The notes: generated from the sequence alone by a model not told the origin. DNA of 45,010 bases from CAJXNP01 sp050305935 (GCA_050305935.1 JBNLGG010000033.1:1-45010), one strand, 5' to 3'. Shown: positions 7,951 through 17,139, numbered from the stretch's first letter. A program made the numbers and translations.

Positions 7951-9249
7951 TTATAACTCATTTATTTCTGCTACGACAAAATTACTCCCGCCCACGAATA
8001 TCAAATCATTTGTTGAAGCTTCGCCTTTAGCTTTCGCAATCGCCTCATTGACATTTAAAATAGCTTCCCCATGGATACCAAATGCATGTGCTTCTGACAA
8101 AAGCTGTTCCGCCGGTTTCTTCCTGGGAATATTGGGCTCACAAAAATAATACTTTGCCGATTTTGGCAATAGCGGAAATAATTTATTGGTGTCTTTATCC
8201 TTCACCGTTCCCAGGATGATGTGCAGGTTTTCATGCGGAATACTGCCAAGTCCTTTCACTACTTCCCTGATGCCTTCCGAATTGTGGGCTGTATCGCAAA
8301 TGATCAAGGGGTTTTCACCGATCACCTGCCACCTGCCTTTCAAGCCGGTATTTGTTTTAACATGGGCAATCCCTTTTCGTAGCTCGGATTCAGAAACCAC
8401 AAACTTTTCTTCGGGCAGTAGTTCAATTGTTTTGATAACTCCGGGAATATTTTTCAATTGGTAGATCCCAGGAATGTCTGTGATCAGGTTTTCATAAGCC
8501 AATTGACCGTTTCTAAAAACATCCATCGAAAGAAAAAAGGGCTTTTCTTCCCTTTTGGTGCAGGAATATTCATTGGAAGCAAAAAACAGGGGAGCGTTTT
8601 CCTTCCGGCTTTTTTCGATAAAAACCTGTTCTATTTCCTCCTGCAATTCACTAACAACAACAGGAGTGTTTTTCTTGATGATGCCGGCTTTCTCGGCTGC
8701 GATCAGGGGCAAGGTATTTCCCAACATGTCCATGTGGTCCATACCAATGTTTGTAATGAGTGATACGAGCGGCGAGATGACGTTCGTAGAATCCAGCCTG
8801 CCACCCAGCCCAACCTCGATGATGGCAATATCTACCTTGTTTAGGGCAAAATATTGAAATGCCATGGCGACCGTCAATTCAAAAAATGAAGGCTGGATCT
8901 TTTCTATAATGGCTTTATTCTGCTGTACAAACTCCACCACAAATTCTTCTGACACTTCGACGCCGTCAATCCTGATCCTCTCGGTGAAGCTTTTTAAGTG
9001 AGGGGAAGTATAAAGGCCCGTGTGATAGCCCGCTTCCTGCAGTATGGAGGCCAGCATGTGGGAGGAGCTGCCCTTCCCATTGGTTCCGGCCACGTGTATC
9101 AACTCAAACTGTAAATGTGGATTCCCCAGGTGCTCGCAAAGGGCAATGGTATTATCGAGGTTTTTTTTAAAGGCAACGTTTCCCACCCTCTGGTACATAG
9201 GCAGCAGACCGTAGAGATATTCGACGACCTCTTTAAATGTACTACTCAT
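7951..9249 (-). CDS. folC: Bifunctional folylpolyglutamate synthase / dihydrofolate synthase
   Basis: The 432-residue Mur-ligase-family protein adds glutamate to folates in the cytoplasm and probably also forms dihydrofolate from dihydropteroate. The ATP-binding loop is VAGTNGKGSSSHMLASIL (about 51-68); EVGLGGRLDSTNV and TNIGMDHMDMLGNT follow, and the C-terminal domain contains ICDTAHNSEGI and IILGTVKDKD. Length and motif order are standard. Its ATG at 9249 overlaps the stop of the TonB-like gene by one base (TAATG), and trmB follows after 3 bases, so it is part of the same transcript as the Tol/Exb genes. Such coupling of a folate gene to an energy-transduction operon is a positional feature, not evidence of shared function. 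Confidence 0.95.
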   Translation of the reverse strand: MSSTFKEVVEYLYGLLPMYQRVGNVAFKKNLDNTIALCEHLGNPHLQFELIHVAGTNGKGSSSHMLASILQEAGYHTGLYTSPHLKSFTERIRIDGVEVSEEFVVEFVQQNKAIIEKIQPSFFELTVAMAFQYFALNKVDIAIIEVGLGGRLDSTNVISPLVSLITNIGMDHMDMLGNTLPLIAAEKAGIIKKNTPVVVSELQEEIEQVFIEKSRKENAPLFFASNEYSCTKREEKPFFLSMDVFRNGQLAYENLITDIPGIYQLKNIPGVIKTIELLPEEKFVVSESELRKGIAHVKTNTGLKGRWQVIGENPLIICDTAHNSEGIREVVKGLGSIPHENLHIILGTVKDKDTNKLFPLLPKSAKYYFCEPNIPRKKPAEQLLSEAHAFGIHGEAILNVNEAIAKAKGEASTNDLIFVGGSNFVVAEINEL

Positions 9250-10085
9250 TAATTTTGACGAATGAAAAGGGTAATGGTACCTGATGATTGAGGTGGGGGC
9301 GATCCTGACGCAACACTATAACTAAAAGTGAACTTTTCAACCTGATTTTTATAATACTGAACAACTCCCGGACTGACGGTGGTTTCGATTACATTAACTC
9401 CGATAATATATCCGCTGTCATCCACATTTATCCGAAATACAATTTTCCCGCTTTCGTTGGAAGCATCTTTTACAATGCTCACTTTGTCCCATTTCCAGTT
9501 GGCAATGTTAAAAAGTGGCCCATTGTCTCCGCCACCTTGTGTGCCATGTAAAGCCCTGGCATCGACTGAACCGTCATTGGCACCCTGGTCGCTCGTGTTT
9601 TTACGATCTCCCTGACTGGTGCTGGTATTGGGATTACTATTTGACTTTGAGCCCATCACTGCATTTTCATTGACAGTTGGCTTCGGTTTGGCTTCTTCTT
9701 TTTTCTCTTCCTTGACGGGCTGTTTTTCTACTTTTGGTTTTGGCTCAGGCTCCTGTGGTATCACGTCCGGGCTTTCGTCTTGAAGGAGCGGAGTTTCCAC
9801 CACTTCCTCGACAATTTCTTGAGGCTCTACTTCCTCGACCTCCTCTTCCAGTACCTCTTCGACTGGTTCTTCTACCGTTTCCCCAATTTCCTGACGCTGT
9901 GGCTGCACATCCCCCGCCCCGTCATCTGTCAGTCCGAAATTCAATTCAATTCCGTATTCCGGCAAAGGGGGATCAGGGGCTTTCCAGGCATTGATGATCA
10001 GAAACAACAAGATCAACACTGCATGTATCGATGTCGATACTGCTATGCCAACTCTTCTATTTTTCCTTTCATCGGGAGTCATCAT
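9249..10085 (-). CDS. TonB/TolA-like energy transducer protein
   Basis: The 278-residue protein has a short cytoplasmic N-terminus, one membrane helix (about 17-35, STSIHAVLILLFLIINAW), a long low-complexity periplasmic linker first rich in Glu/Val (about 68-100) and then Pro/Lys/Glu (about 108-140), an Asn/Ser/Gly-rich part, and a C-terminal domain of about 85 residues (GKIVFRINVDDSGYIIGVNV) like TonB or TolA C-terminal domains. It follows ExbD by 6 bases and its stop overlaps the folC start. It should link the proton-driven ExbB/ExbD motor to outer-membrane proteins. Whether it serves receptors (TonB) or envelope constriction (TolA) is open; the weak match of the C-terminal domain does not decide it. 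Confidence 0.88.
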   Translation of the reverse strand: MMTPDERKNRRVGIAVSTSIHAVLILLFLIINAWKAPDPPLPEYGIELNFGLTDDGAGDVQPQRQEIGETVEEPVEEVLEEEVEEVEPQEIVEEVVETPLLQDESPDVIPQEPEPKPKVEKQPVKEEKKEEAKPKPTVNENAVMGSKSNSNPNTSTSQGDRKNTSDQGANDGSVDARALHGTQGGGDNGPLFNIANWKWDKVSIVKDASNESGKIVFRINVDDSGYIIGVNVIETTVSPGVVQYYKNQVEKFTFSYSVASGSPPPQSSGTITLFIRQN

Positions 10086-10091
10086 TCCGCT

Positions 10092-10484
10092 TTATTTATT
10101 GGGCTGCGTCGCAATGGAAACCTTCGCCTCCAGGCTGGTCGCTATACCGGCCACCTCCACCAGGTACTCGGTGGGCACAGACTTGTCGATGTGCAACACC
10201 ACCACGCCTTCCTTACCTTCCAGTTCCTTCCGCAATTCGTGTTCCAATCTGCTCTTCGTAATCCTACGGTCATTTACATAGTAACGTAAATCATCTGTGA
10301 TCGTCACACTCACCTTCTGCATGACAATAGTGCTTGTCTTGCTGGCAGGCAAATTCACTTTCAATCCGGATGGGGTTATAAACGAAGACGTAAGCATAAA
10401 AAACACCAACAGCAAAAAGATCACGTCAGTCATGGACGACATGCTGAAACTGGCATCGACTTTATGTTTGGACTTTAAATTCAT
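10092..10484 (-). CDS. ExbD/TolR-family biopolymer transport protein
   Basis: The 130-residue protein has the classical plan: short N-terminus, one membrane helix carrying the essential aspartate (D20 in MSSMTDVIFLLLVFFMLTSS), and a periplasmic domain of about 85 residues. It forms the proton channel with the ExbB/TolQ protein encoded immediately upstream; its start and that gene's stop share one base at 10484. It is followed after 6 bases by the TonB-like gene. ExbD versus TolR cannot be separated from sequence here. Confidence 0.94.
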   Translation of the reverse strand: MNLKSKHKVDASFSMSSMTDVIFLLLVFFMLTSSFITPSGLKVNLPASKTSTIVMQKVSVTITDDLRYYVNDRRITKSRLEHELRKELEGKEGVVVLHIDKSVPTEYLVEVAGIATSLEAKVSIATQPNK

Positions 10485-11170
10485 TACTGTGGTTCTTGAA
10501 GCAGGTCGACAAATTCAATGGAGGTGTATTCCATCATATGCACTACTTTTTGTAAGCGGGTCACGAGGTAATTATAGCCCAGGTAGGCAATGATACCAAC
10601 GACCAAGCCGGCGGCGGTGGTGATCATCGCTTCATAAATACCTCCCGACAAAAGCTTCGGGCTAACCGACCCCTCCTCCTGCGCAATGGCCATAAAGGCC
10701 TGGATCATCCCGGTAACCGTACCTAAAAACCCGATCATGGGGGCGGCACCGGCGATGGTTGCTAAAATAGAAAGGTTTTTCTCCAGCTTATAGACCTCAA
10801 TCTTACCCACGTTTTCTATGGATACTTCGATATTCTTAAGCGGGCTACCCAGCCGGGCCACACCTTTTTCAATCATCCGGGCAATAGGAGTTTTATTTTG
10901 GGCACAAATAACTTTGGCTCCATTGACATCCCCTTTAGCAACCGCCTTCTTCACCTGGTCCATAAAGCCTAGAGGGATCTTTGCGGCTTGCGCTATCGTG
11001 CGATAGCGCTCCACAAAAATAATGATTGCAGCAACAGACAAAATAAAAATGGGGATCATCATGTAACCCCCTTTAAATAATAAGTCTATCAGTTGCAAGG
11101 ACTCAGTACCTTCTCCTACTGCCACTGTATCGATGGCAGTAGGTGTACTAATCTGTGCTAATATGTTCAT
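10484..11170 (-). CDS. MotA/TolQ/ExbB-family proton channel protein
   Basis: The 228-residue inner-membrane protein has an N-terminal helix (about 34-52, GGYMMIPIFILSVAAIIIFVERY), a cytoplasmic loop, and two C-terminal helices (about 130-155 and 175-205) with the family hallmarks APMIGFLGTVTGMIQAF and EAMITTAAGLVVGIIAYLGYN. It forms the pentameric channel that powers the ExbD/TonB proteins encoded next. It starts 2 bases after the SPOR gene stop and ends overlapping ExbD by one base. Length and helix pattern are standard. Confidence 0.95.
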   Translation of the reverse strand: MNILAQISTPTAIDTVAVGEGTESLQLIDLLFKGGYMMIPIFILSVAAIIIFVERYRTIAQAAKIPLGFMDQVKKAVAKGDVNGAKVICAQNKTPIARMIEKGVARLGSPLKNIEVSIENVGKIEVYKLEKNLSILATIAGAAPMIGFLGTVTGMIQAFMAIAQEEGSVSPKLLSGGIYEAMITTAAGLVVGIIAYLGYNYLVTRLQKVVHMMEYTSIEFVDLLQEPQ

Positions 11171-11172
11171 AT

Positions 11173-11994
11173 TTAATATCTAATTACCCAAACGTCAGAT
11201 CCGTAAGTTGATTTTAATCTTTCTGCTTCCAGGGTGGCGTCATTGAGACTTTCAAAATCAGCTAATGCCAGCCGGTAAAATCCCTTTTCGGTTTTTGGTG
11301 ATAAGATGGTGGAACCAACACCGGTCGTCGCCAGCTTATTCCCGTAATCCAAGGCAAGGTCATCATCTACAAAACTTGCCACAATGACATAGTAACGTCC
11401 TGTCGGCGATGATAATTGTATTACTTGTCCGGGGATAGTGTTGGAAACCGGTTCATCTTTGATGATGGGTTCTTCTACTTTAGGGATGGTATCCACTACC
11501 TCGACCTTTGGTTTTGGTTTTGGCTTCGGTTTTGGCGGCTCCGGCGTTTCCCTCATGAAAAACCACCAGTAACCCACAGCCAGCAGTATGATAAAGATGA
11601 TAATACCAATTATCCAGCCAGCACTGCCGCCTCCTTTGTCCTCATCATCCAGACCATGGATGTAATAATCTTTTTGATCATTGGTCGCCTCTGCTGGTTC
11701 ATCCTGGTTATATTCGTCATAATCCTGGTCCTGGTCAGACGCGTAATAATCAGGCTGATCTTCTCCGGAATTGTAATCTGAATCAGAAGAATATGAGTAG
11801 TCATCGCTACCTGATTCATAAGAATCTTCAAAAGTATCTTCTGTAGTATCACCAGAAAAGCTTGAATCAGCATCTTCTACCTCGGGTAAACCAAAGTCAT
11901 CAGAAGCTCCCTGATCATCTAATGAATCATTATTATCGGAAGAATCAGAGTATTTATTTTCCTCTTCTTCGTCTCTATATTCTTTTCCTTCCAT
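11173..11994 (-). CDS. SPOR-domain membrane protein with acidic N-terminus
   Basis: The 273-residue protein has a very acidic, Ser/Asp/Tyr-rich cytoplasmic region (1-120), one membrane helix (about 126-147, GWIIGIIIFIILLAVGYWWFF), a Pro-Lys linker (PEPPKPKPKPKPK) and a C-terminal SPOR domain (about 195-270, RYYVIVASFVDDDLALDYG ... FYRLALADF). SPOR domains bind denuded septal peptidoglycan, so it probably localises to the division site. It is the first gene of the SPOR-ExbB-ExbD-TonB-folC-trmB operon, 2 bases before ExbB, which hints that this motor acts in envelope work at the septum (Tol-like). The disordered acidic region is unusual in length but common in Bacteroidota. Confidence 0.9.
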   Translation of the reverse strand: MEGKEYRDEEEENKYSDSSDNNDSLDDQGASDDFGLPEVEDADSSFSGDTTEDTFEDSYESGSDDYSYSSDSDYNSGEDQPDYYASDQDQDYDEYNQDEPAEATNDQKDYYIHGLDDEDKGGGSAGWIIGIIIFIILLAVGYWWFFMRETPEPPKPKPKPKPKVEVVDTIPKVEEPIIKDEPVSNTIPGQVIQLSSPTGRYYVIVASFVDDDLALDYGNKLATTGVGSTILSPKTEKGFYRLALADFESLNDATLEAERLKSTYGSDVWVIRY

Positions 11995-12191
11995 GTGTGA
12001 ATAAAAGTTGGTAATAGGTTTAATCTGTTTGTGCTAATCTAAAATAAAAATATGGCTGGCACAATTCTTCCTACAATTTGTTTAACACTCCAAATCATAC
12101 CGCCAGGAACATATAGATTGCAACGCGGCAATATTAGCAAATTATTGCGCCATTCATCGATAAATTAAGAAATAATGTATAATAACTCAAA

Positions 12192-12908
12192 TCAGGCTGC
12201 GCTATTGACGTATTTCATGAGCATCCTTTTGGCAATGGGCAAATAAGATTCCTCAAAGGGTATTTCCACCGTTGACTGTATCAGGTACGTAGCCGGATTC
12301 GGCAATTCCCTATACTCCCTGATCAGGTTTCTTTTTACCGATTCATAGGTTTCTGATATCAATTTTTTAAACGTACCAATGTGCTGGAGATTAATCGCCC
12401 TGTATTTATCCATAGAGTTTTCAAACACGGTGATCATATACCTATATACTTGATAAAAAGTAGTTTTAAGCTCAGTAATAAAAACATAACCCTCCGAGAA
12501 ATTCAAAGGCATCAGCCCAATAGGAATGATCTGGATTGATTTTTCAAAAGTATCATAGACTTCCTTTCCTTCGTCAAGACTGACTTTCATGCGGCTGGTC
12601 GAATATTCGATGATAGAGTTGAGTTCTTCCATGATCTCATCATCTTCAATGAGTTTTTTATAATAGATCTTAAGGTTTTTAAAATCCGCCTCTGATATTT
12701 CCTTTGGAAATCCCTTCACAATGATCTCTTTTTTCTCCTTAAACAATTGAAGGTTGCGGTAGTGAAAAATAAGATCTGACATGTAAGGGAATAACTTTTT
12801 GTCATTGAAATGCTCGCGGACTGTCTTAAGGTATGACAGCAAAATGTATTTCTTGTATTCGAAATCAATCAATCCATTTGTTAACCAATTTTCATCTAAT
12901 CGTTCCAT
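12192..12908 (-). CDS. Conserved-looking hypothetical protein, helical
   Basis: A 238-residue soluble protein without signal peptide or membrane helix. It is rich in charged and aromatic residues and appears almost wholly helical (MERLDENWLTNGLIDFEYKK, then many Lys/Glu/Tyr helices), ending KRMLMKYVNSAA. I do not recognise any catalytic motif. It lies between the SPOR operon (downstream, 197-base gap) and groES (divergent, 220-base gap). A normal start at ATG 12908 and codon use like its neighbours make it a real gene. No function is proposed. Confidence 0.8.
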   Translation of the reverse strand: MERLDENWLTNGLIDFEYKKYILLSYLKTVREHFNDKKLFPYMSDLIFHYRNLQLFKEKKEIIVKGFPKEISEADFKNLKIYYKKLIEDDEIMEELNSIIEYSTSRMKVSLDEGKEVYDTFEKSIQIIPIGLMPLNFSEGYVFITELKTTFYQVYRYMITVFENSMDKYRAINLQHIGTFKKLISETYESVKRNLIREYRELPNPATYLIQSTVEIPFEESYLPIAKRMLMKYVNSAA

Positions 12909-13128
12909 ACGCTAAAAAAATTTTAACCAAACATCATTAATATAGCCAATTTGAAAATTTTCGTCAAGTTTTAAGTAAAAAATTCCATTTCATTTTTAAA
13001 CAAGCATTCTGTCTTGAATGTGAAAAAATGTCAGCTTTCATGCCTATTATTTCATAAAAACGGATTTGGCATAAGAAATGATAACGGGGTAGCATGTGAA
13101 TTTTAAATCAAATCAAAAATTTATAAGA

Positions 13129-13407
13129 ATGTCAAAAGTTAGTATCAAACCACTTGCAGACAGGGTTCTGGTTGAACCTGCTGCGGCAGAAGAAAAAACA
13201 GCTTCAGGTATCATCATTCCTGATACTGCTAAAGAAAAACCTCAGAGAGGTCAGGTTGTTGCAGTTGGTACAGGCAAAAAAGATGAGCCTTTAACTGTAA
13301 AAGTTGGCGACACTGTATTATATGGCAAATACGCCGGCACAGAATTATCTGTTGAAGGACACGACTACCTCATCATGAGAGAGTCTGACATTTTTGCTAT
13401 CATTTAA
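13129..13407 (+). CDS. groES: Co-chaperonin GroES
   Basis: The 92-residue product (MSKVSIKPLADRVLVEP...) is the heptameric lid of GroEL. It has the mobile loop (EEKTASGIIIPDTAKEKP, about 17-35) and the typical VGDTVLYGKYAGTE and DYLIMRESDIFAII C-terminal part. The frame is open to a GTG at 13096, but the ATG at 13129 gives the standard GroES N-terminus and length. groEL follows 29 bases later. Upstream (12909-13128) I see no CIRCE element, so regulation is probably not by HrcA; a heat-shock sigma site could not be assigned with confidence. Confidence 0.97.
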   Translation: MSKVSIKPLADRVLVEPAAAEEKTASGIIIPDTAKEKPQRGQVVAVGTGKKDEPLTVKVGDTVLYGKYAGTELSVEGHDYLIMRESDIFAII

Positions 13408-13436
13408 TTTAAACTTTAAAAAAACTATTTAAAAAT

Positions 13437-15071
13437 ATGGCTAAGGATATAAAATTCGATACCAAAGCAAGAGAAGGCCTTAAGAAAGGTGTTGAAACTA
13501 TTGCTAACGCAGTAAAAGTAACACTCGGACCAAAAGGGAGAAATGTCATTCTCGACAAAAAATTCGGAGCACCGACGGTAACAAAAGACGGTGTTTCTGT
13601 CGCAAAAGAAATTGAGCTGGAAGATCCGGTACAAAACATGGCCGCTCAGTTAGTAAAAGAAGTGGCTTCTAAAACCGCTGACGATGCAGGTGATGGTACC
13701 ACTACCGCCACCGTATTGACCCAGGCAATTTTCAACCACGGAATTAAAAACGTGGCGGCCGGCGCTAATCCAATGGATCTTAAAAGAGGTGTTGACAAAG
13801 CGGTAACTGCTGTCGTAGAAAACTTAAGGGCACAATCCCAATCCATTAAAGATTCAAAAGAAATCGCCCAGGTAGCTACCATCTCTGCCAACAACGACCA
13901 GGAAATTGGTAAAATGATCGCAGAAGCGATGGACAAAGTAGGTAAAGACGGCGTAATCACTGTAGAGGAAGCAAAAGGTACCGACACAGAAGTAAAAACT
14001 GTAGAAGGTATGGAATTCGACAGAGGATACCTTTCACCATACTTCGTTACCAATACTGAAAAAATGGAAGCAGAGCTTGACAATCCATACATCCTGATCT
14101 ATGACAAAAAGATCTCAGCGATGAAGGAATTGCTCCCTGTATTGGAAGCAACGGCTCAAACTGGCAAGCCATTATTGATCATCGCTGAAGATGTGGATGG
14201 TGAGGCGCTTGCTACGCTGGTTGTCAACAAAATCAGAGGTTCATTAAAAGTGGCAGCTGTAAAAGCTCCTGGCTTTGGCGACAGAAGAAAAGCAATGTTG
14301 GAAGACATCGCTATCCTTACCGGTGGAACTGTGATCTCAGAAGAAAGAGGTTACAAACTGGAAAATGCAACACTTGATTACCTGGGTACTGCTGAAAAGA
14401 TCAACATCGACAAAGACAACACAGTGATTGTTAATGGTGATGGTGCAAAAGCAGATATTGATGCCAGAGTAAATCAAATCAAATCTCAAATAGAAACTAC
14501 TACTTCAGACTACGACAAGGAAAAACTTCAGGAAAGACTTGCTAAGCTTTCAGGTGGAGTTGCAATTCTTTACATAGGCGCAGCTACTGAAGTAGAGATG
14601 AAGGAGAAAAAAGACAGAGTGGATGATGCATTACATGCTACCAGAGCTGCTGTTCAGGAAGGTATCGTGCCTGGTGGTGGAGTTGCTCTTGTACGTGCGA
14701 TTGCTGCTCTTGACAAAGTTAAAGTTGAAAATGCTGACCAGGAAACTGGTGTAAACATTGTAAAACAAGCGCTTGAGTCTCCATTGAGAACGATCGTTGA
14801 AAACGCTGGAGTAGAGGGATCGATCATCGTTCAAAAAGTGAAGGAAGGTAAAGGTGACTTTGGTTACAATGCAAGGGAAGACAAATTTGAAAACCTTATT
14901 GCAGCCGGTATCATCGACCCTACAAAAGTGACAAGATTAGCGCTTGAAAACGCAGCGTCTATTGCTTCATTACTTCTTACTACCGAGTGTGTCATCACTG
15001 ACATCCCTGAAGAAGATAAAGGTGGTATGCCAGGTGGTATGCCTCCAGGTGGAATGGGCGGTATGATGTAG
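13437..15071 (+). CDS. groEL: Chaperonin GroEL
   Basis: The 544-residue protein is a full-length type I chaperonin (MAKDIKFDTKAREGLKKGV, ATP-binding VTLGPKGRNVILDKKFGAP and DAGDGTTTATVLTQAI). It ends in the flexible Gly-Met tail GGMPGGMPPGGMGGMM. It forms the 14-mer folding chamber with GroES encoded just upstream. It is followed by a 13-bp perfect hairpin and then a classical T-rich terminator. There is nothing odd in its length or conserved motifs. Codon use is biased towards a few codons, as expected for a highly expressed gene. Confidence 0.98.
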   Translation: MAKDIKFDTKAREGLKKGVETIANAVKVTLGPKGRNVILDKKFGAPTVTKDGVSVAKEIELEDPVQNMAAQLVKEVASKTADDAGDGTTTATVLTQAIFNHGIKNVAAGANPMDLKRGVDKAVTAVVENLRAQSQSIKDSKEIAQVATISANNDQEIGKMIAEAMDKVGKDGVITVEEAKGTDTEVKTVEGMEFDRGYLSPYFVTNTEKMEAELDNPYILIYDKKISAMKELLPVLEATAQTGKPLLIIAEDVDGEALATLVVNKIRGSLKVAAVKAPGFGDRRKAMLEDIAILTGGTVISEERGYKLENATLDYLGTAEKINIDKDNTVIVNGDGAKADIDARVNQIKSQIETTTSDYDKEKLQERLAKLSGGVAILYIGAATEVEMKEKKDRVDDALHATRAAVQEGIVPGGGVALVRAIAALDKVKVENADQETGVNIVKQALESPLRTIVENAGVEGSIIVQKVKEGKGDFGYNAREDKFENLIAAGIIDPTKVTRLALENAASIASLLLTTECVITDIPEEDKGGMPGGMPPGGMGGMM

Positions 15072-15098
15072 TCAAGATTTGATTTCAGATAATATTAA

Positions 15099-15131
15099 AA
15101 ACCTGACAGGTATTCAAAACCTGTCAGGTTT
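15099..15131. repeat. Perfect 13-bp inverted repeat after groEL
   Basis: AAACCTGACAGGT (15099-15111) pairs perfectly with ACCTGTCAGGTTT (15119-15131) across a 7-base loop. It has no T run of its own and lies just before the T-tailed hairpin, so it may stabilise the mRNA 3' end or act as part of a double terminator. Confidence 0.8.
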
Positions 15132-15137
15132 AATGCC

Positions 15138-15164
15138 AAACCGGGATTTTTACCCGGTTTTTTT
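15138..15164 (+). terminator. Rho-independent terminator of groES-groEL
   Basis: An 8-bp stem, AAACCGGG with CCCGGTTT, closes a 7-base loop; the T residues at its end run on to 15164 (seven T in all). It sits 67 bases after the groEL stop and before the convergent kinase gene. Confidence 0.88.
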
Positions 15165-15214
15165 GTTACAAGTTTTTGAAAAACCAGTAACCATCGTGAA
15201 TTCACCTTTAAAAA

Positions 15215-17014
15215 TCAATTCAACGGGACTGAAAAACTAAACGTACTCCCCTGCCCTTCGGTGCTTTCCACCCAGATCTTGCCTCCATTTTCTTCCACAA
15301 AACTCTTGGAAAGCGTGAGCCCCAGCCCGGTGCCTACCTCCTGAGCAGTACCTTTGGTACTGATGCTTTCACTACCGAAAATCTTTTGCTGGTTTTCTTT
15401 GGATATTCCTACGCCATGGTCGCTCACATTGACCACAGCAAACTTGCCGTTTTTTACAGCATCTATCGTCACCTTGTTTCCCTTCTCCGTAAACTTGATG
15501 GCATTAGCGATCAGGTTTTTGATCACGATACCTATCATATTACGGTCGGCTTTCACGAAGATCTTTTCATTAATATTTCGCTCGATCTCGACCCCTTTCA
15601 TGACCGCCTGCTCTATTAAGATATCCACCATATCGTTCACGAGATCATTGACAACAAAATCTTCCCGGTTCACCGTCATGCCATGCATTTGCGATTTGGC
15701 CCACAAGAGGATATTGTTAAGGAATATCGTGGTCTGATTGACCTTTTGTTTCAGGTCTGATGAAAGCTCAAAAAATTCCTCCGGTGAGAGATACCCTGAT
15801 GTCAAAAGTTCTACTGTGCCCAGCAGTGAACCCAAAGGGCTGCGCACCTCATGTGAAATAACCGAAAATATCTTGTTTTTGATCTGGTTCAGTTTTCGAA
15901 GTTCGAGGTTTTTCTCCTCGATCTCATCCTTCTGACGCTGAAGCCTTGCAATAGATTTTTTCTTCAGCAGAGCATTTTTATACATCAAAAAAGTCAAAAC
16001 AGAGAGCAGTAGTAATACCACAGCAATGCTTATAACAATAATGTTTTGGGTCTGAATAAAAGCCTTTTGCTGATCACGTTCGCTTTTTAACATGATGTTT
16101 TCCCGTTCGTTTTTCTCTGATTCAAACCGGAGCTTAAGCTCATTGAGGTTTGCGTTTATTTCAACAACATTCAGACTATCACATATCGCATCATATTTTT
16201 CATAATTCTCCAAGGCCAGCTTATGGTTATTCATTTCCTTGTAGATTTCATAAAGGGTCAAGTAATTATCCCTCTTGATAAAAACGGAACTTTCATTGTC
16301 AATAAATTGAAAGCTCTTATCAATGTATTCAATAGCACTTTGATACTCCTTCAGGAATAAATATGCCCTAGCTATATTAGCATAGGTATTCGCAACACTT
16401 TTATTATTCTGATGGGCTATCGATATTTTAAGTGATTTTTGGTAGTGGTTAATGGCTCGCTCGTAGTCCTTCTTCTTGATAAAAACCAGCCCCATATTAT
16501 TGTGAATAGTCGCAATGCCAACTGAGTCCCCTAACTCCTCTCGTATTGTCAAAGACTTATTATAAAAATCGAGCGATTCATCAAAGCGTTCCAACTCATT
16601 ATAAACAATGGCCATATTGTTTAATGATTTGCTTACACCCAGGCGATTGTCTAATTTCATTTCCAATTCATAACTCTGGGTAAAATTTGCAAGTGCGGCT
16701 TCCAGATCGCCGGTATTATACTGAATAGCGGCAATGTTATTTACTAGAGTTGCTTTCTTTTGATTATCGTTTACTTCATCGGCCAGTTTTAACGCCTGGT
16801 AGAAGCTTTCAACGGCTTTGATATTGTCATCATTTTTAAAGTATAAGCGCCCTTTTTCTGTTAACAATTCAATGCTATCAACTTTTTTGGCGTCCAGCAG
16901 CAAATTATTCAGACTATCAATTTGTTGCCGAATACCAAGTCCGGAAGAGTGGGTCGCAGAGAGGTGCACAACACAAATTACCAATAGCAACCTAATGACA
17001 ATGTTAAATTTCAA
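15215..17014 (-). CDS. TPR-containing sensor histidine kinase (orphan)
   Basis: The 599-residue protein has a signal peptide or first helix (about 5-20), six or so tetratricopeptide repeats (about 55-285), a coiled coil, a membrane helix (about 325-345), a second coiled coil, a dimerisation domain with phospho-acceptor H388 (ISHEVRSPLG) and an ATPase domain with N box NLIANAIKFTEKG, G1 DHGVGISKENQ and G2 GTGLGLTLSK. The TPR region should lie in the periplasm. No response regulator adjoins, so its partner is elsewhere. It converges with groEL and is divergent from the TonB receptor at 17194, with 179 bases between; co-regulation with that receptor is possible but unproven. Confidence 0.93.
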   Translation of the reverse strand: MKFNIVIRLLLVICVVHLSATHSSGLGIRQQIDSLNNLLLDAKKVDSIELLTEKGRLYFKNDDNIKAVESFYQALKLADEVNDNQKKATLVNNIAAIQYNTGDLEAALANFTQSYELEMKLDNRLGVSKSLNNMAIVYNELERFDESLDFYNKSLTIREELGDSVGIATIHNNMGLVFIKKKDYERAINHYQKSLKISIAHQNNKSVANTYANIARAYLFLKEYQSAIEYIDKSFQFIDNESSVFIKRDNYLTLYEIYKEMNNHKLALENYEKYDAICDSLNVVEINANLNELKLRFESEKNERENIMLKSERDQQKAFIQTQNIIVISIAVVLLLLSVLTFLMYKNALLKKKSIARLQRQKDEIEEKNLELRKLNQIKNKIFSVISHEVRSPLGSLLGTVELLTSGYLSPEEFFELSSDLKQKVNQTTIFLNNILLWAKSQMHGMTVNREDFVVNDLVNDMVDILIEQAVMKGVEIERNINEKIFVKADRNMIGIVIKNLIANAIKFTEKGNKVTIDAVKNGKFAVVNVSDHGVGISKENQQKIFGSESISTKGTAQEVGTGLGLTLSKSFVEENGGKIWVESTEGQGSTFSFSVPLN

Positions 17015-17139
17015 CCTACAAAAAATTTATATTATTCAAATAATTAATTGTACTCAATTAACAAAAATAGGAATTAAACACCAATTAAAATAGAACCGGA
17101 AACATTACATTATGTTATTGACCGTTCGCTTATGATTTC

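Noticed and set aside
13096..13128. GTG start upstream of groES
   Set aside because: It adds 11 residues not found in GroES; the ATG at 13129 gives the standard length.
12909..13128. CIRCE element upstream of groES
   Set aside because: I looked for TTAGCACTC-N9-GAGTGCTAA or close variants and saw none.
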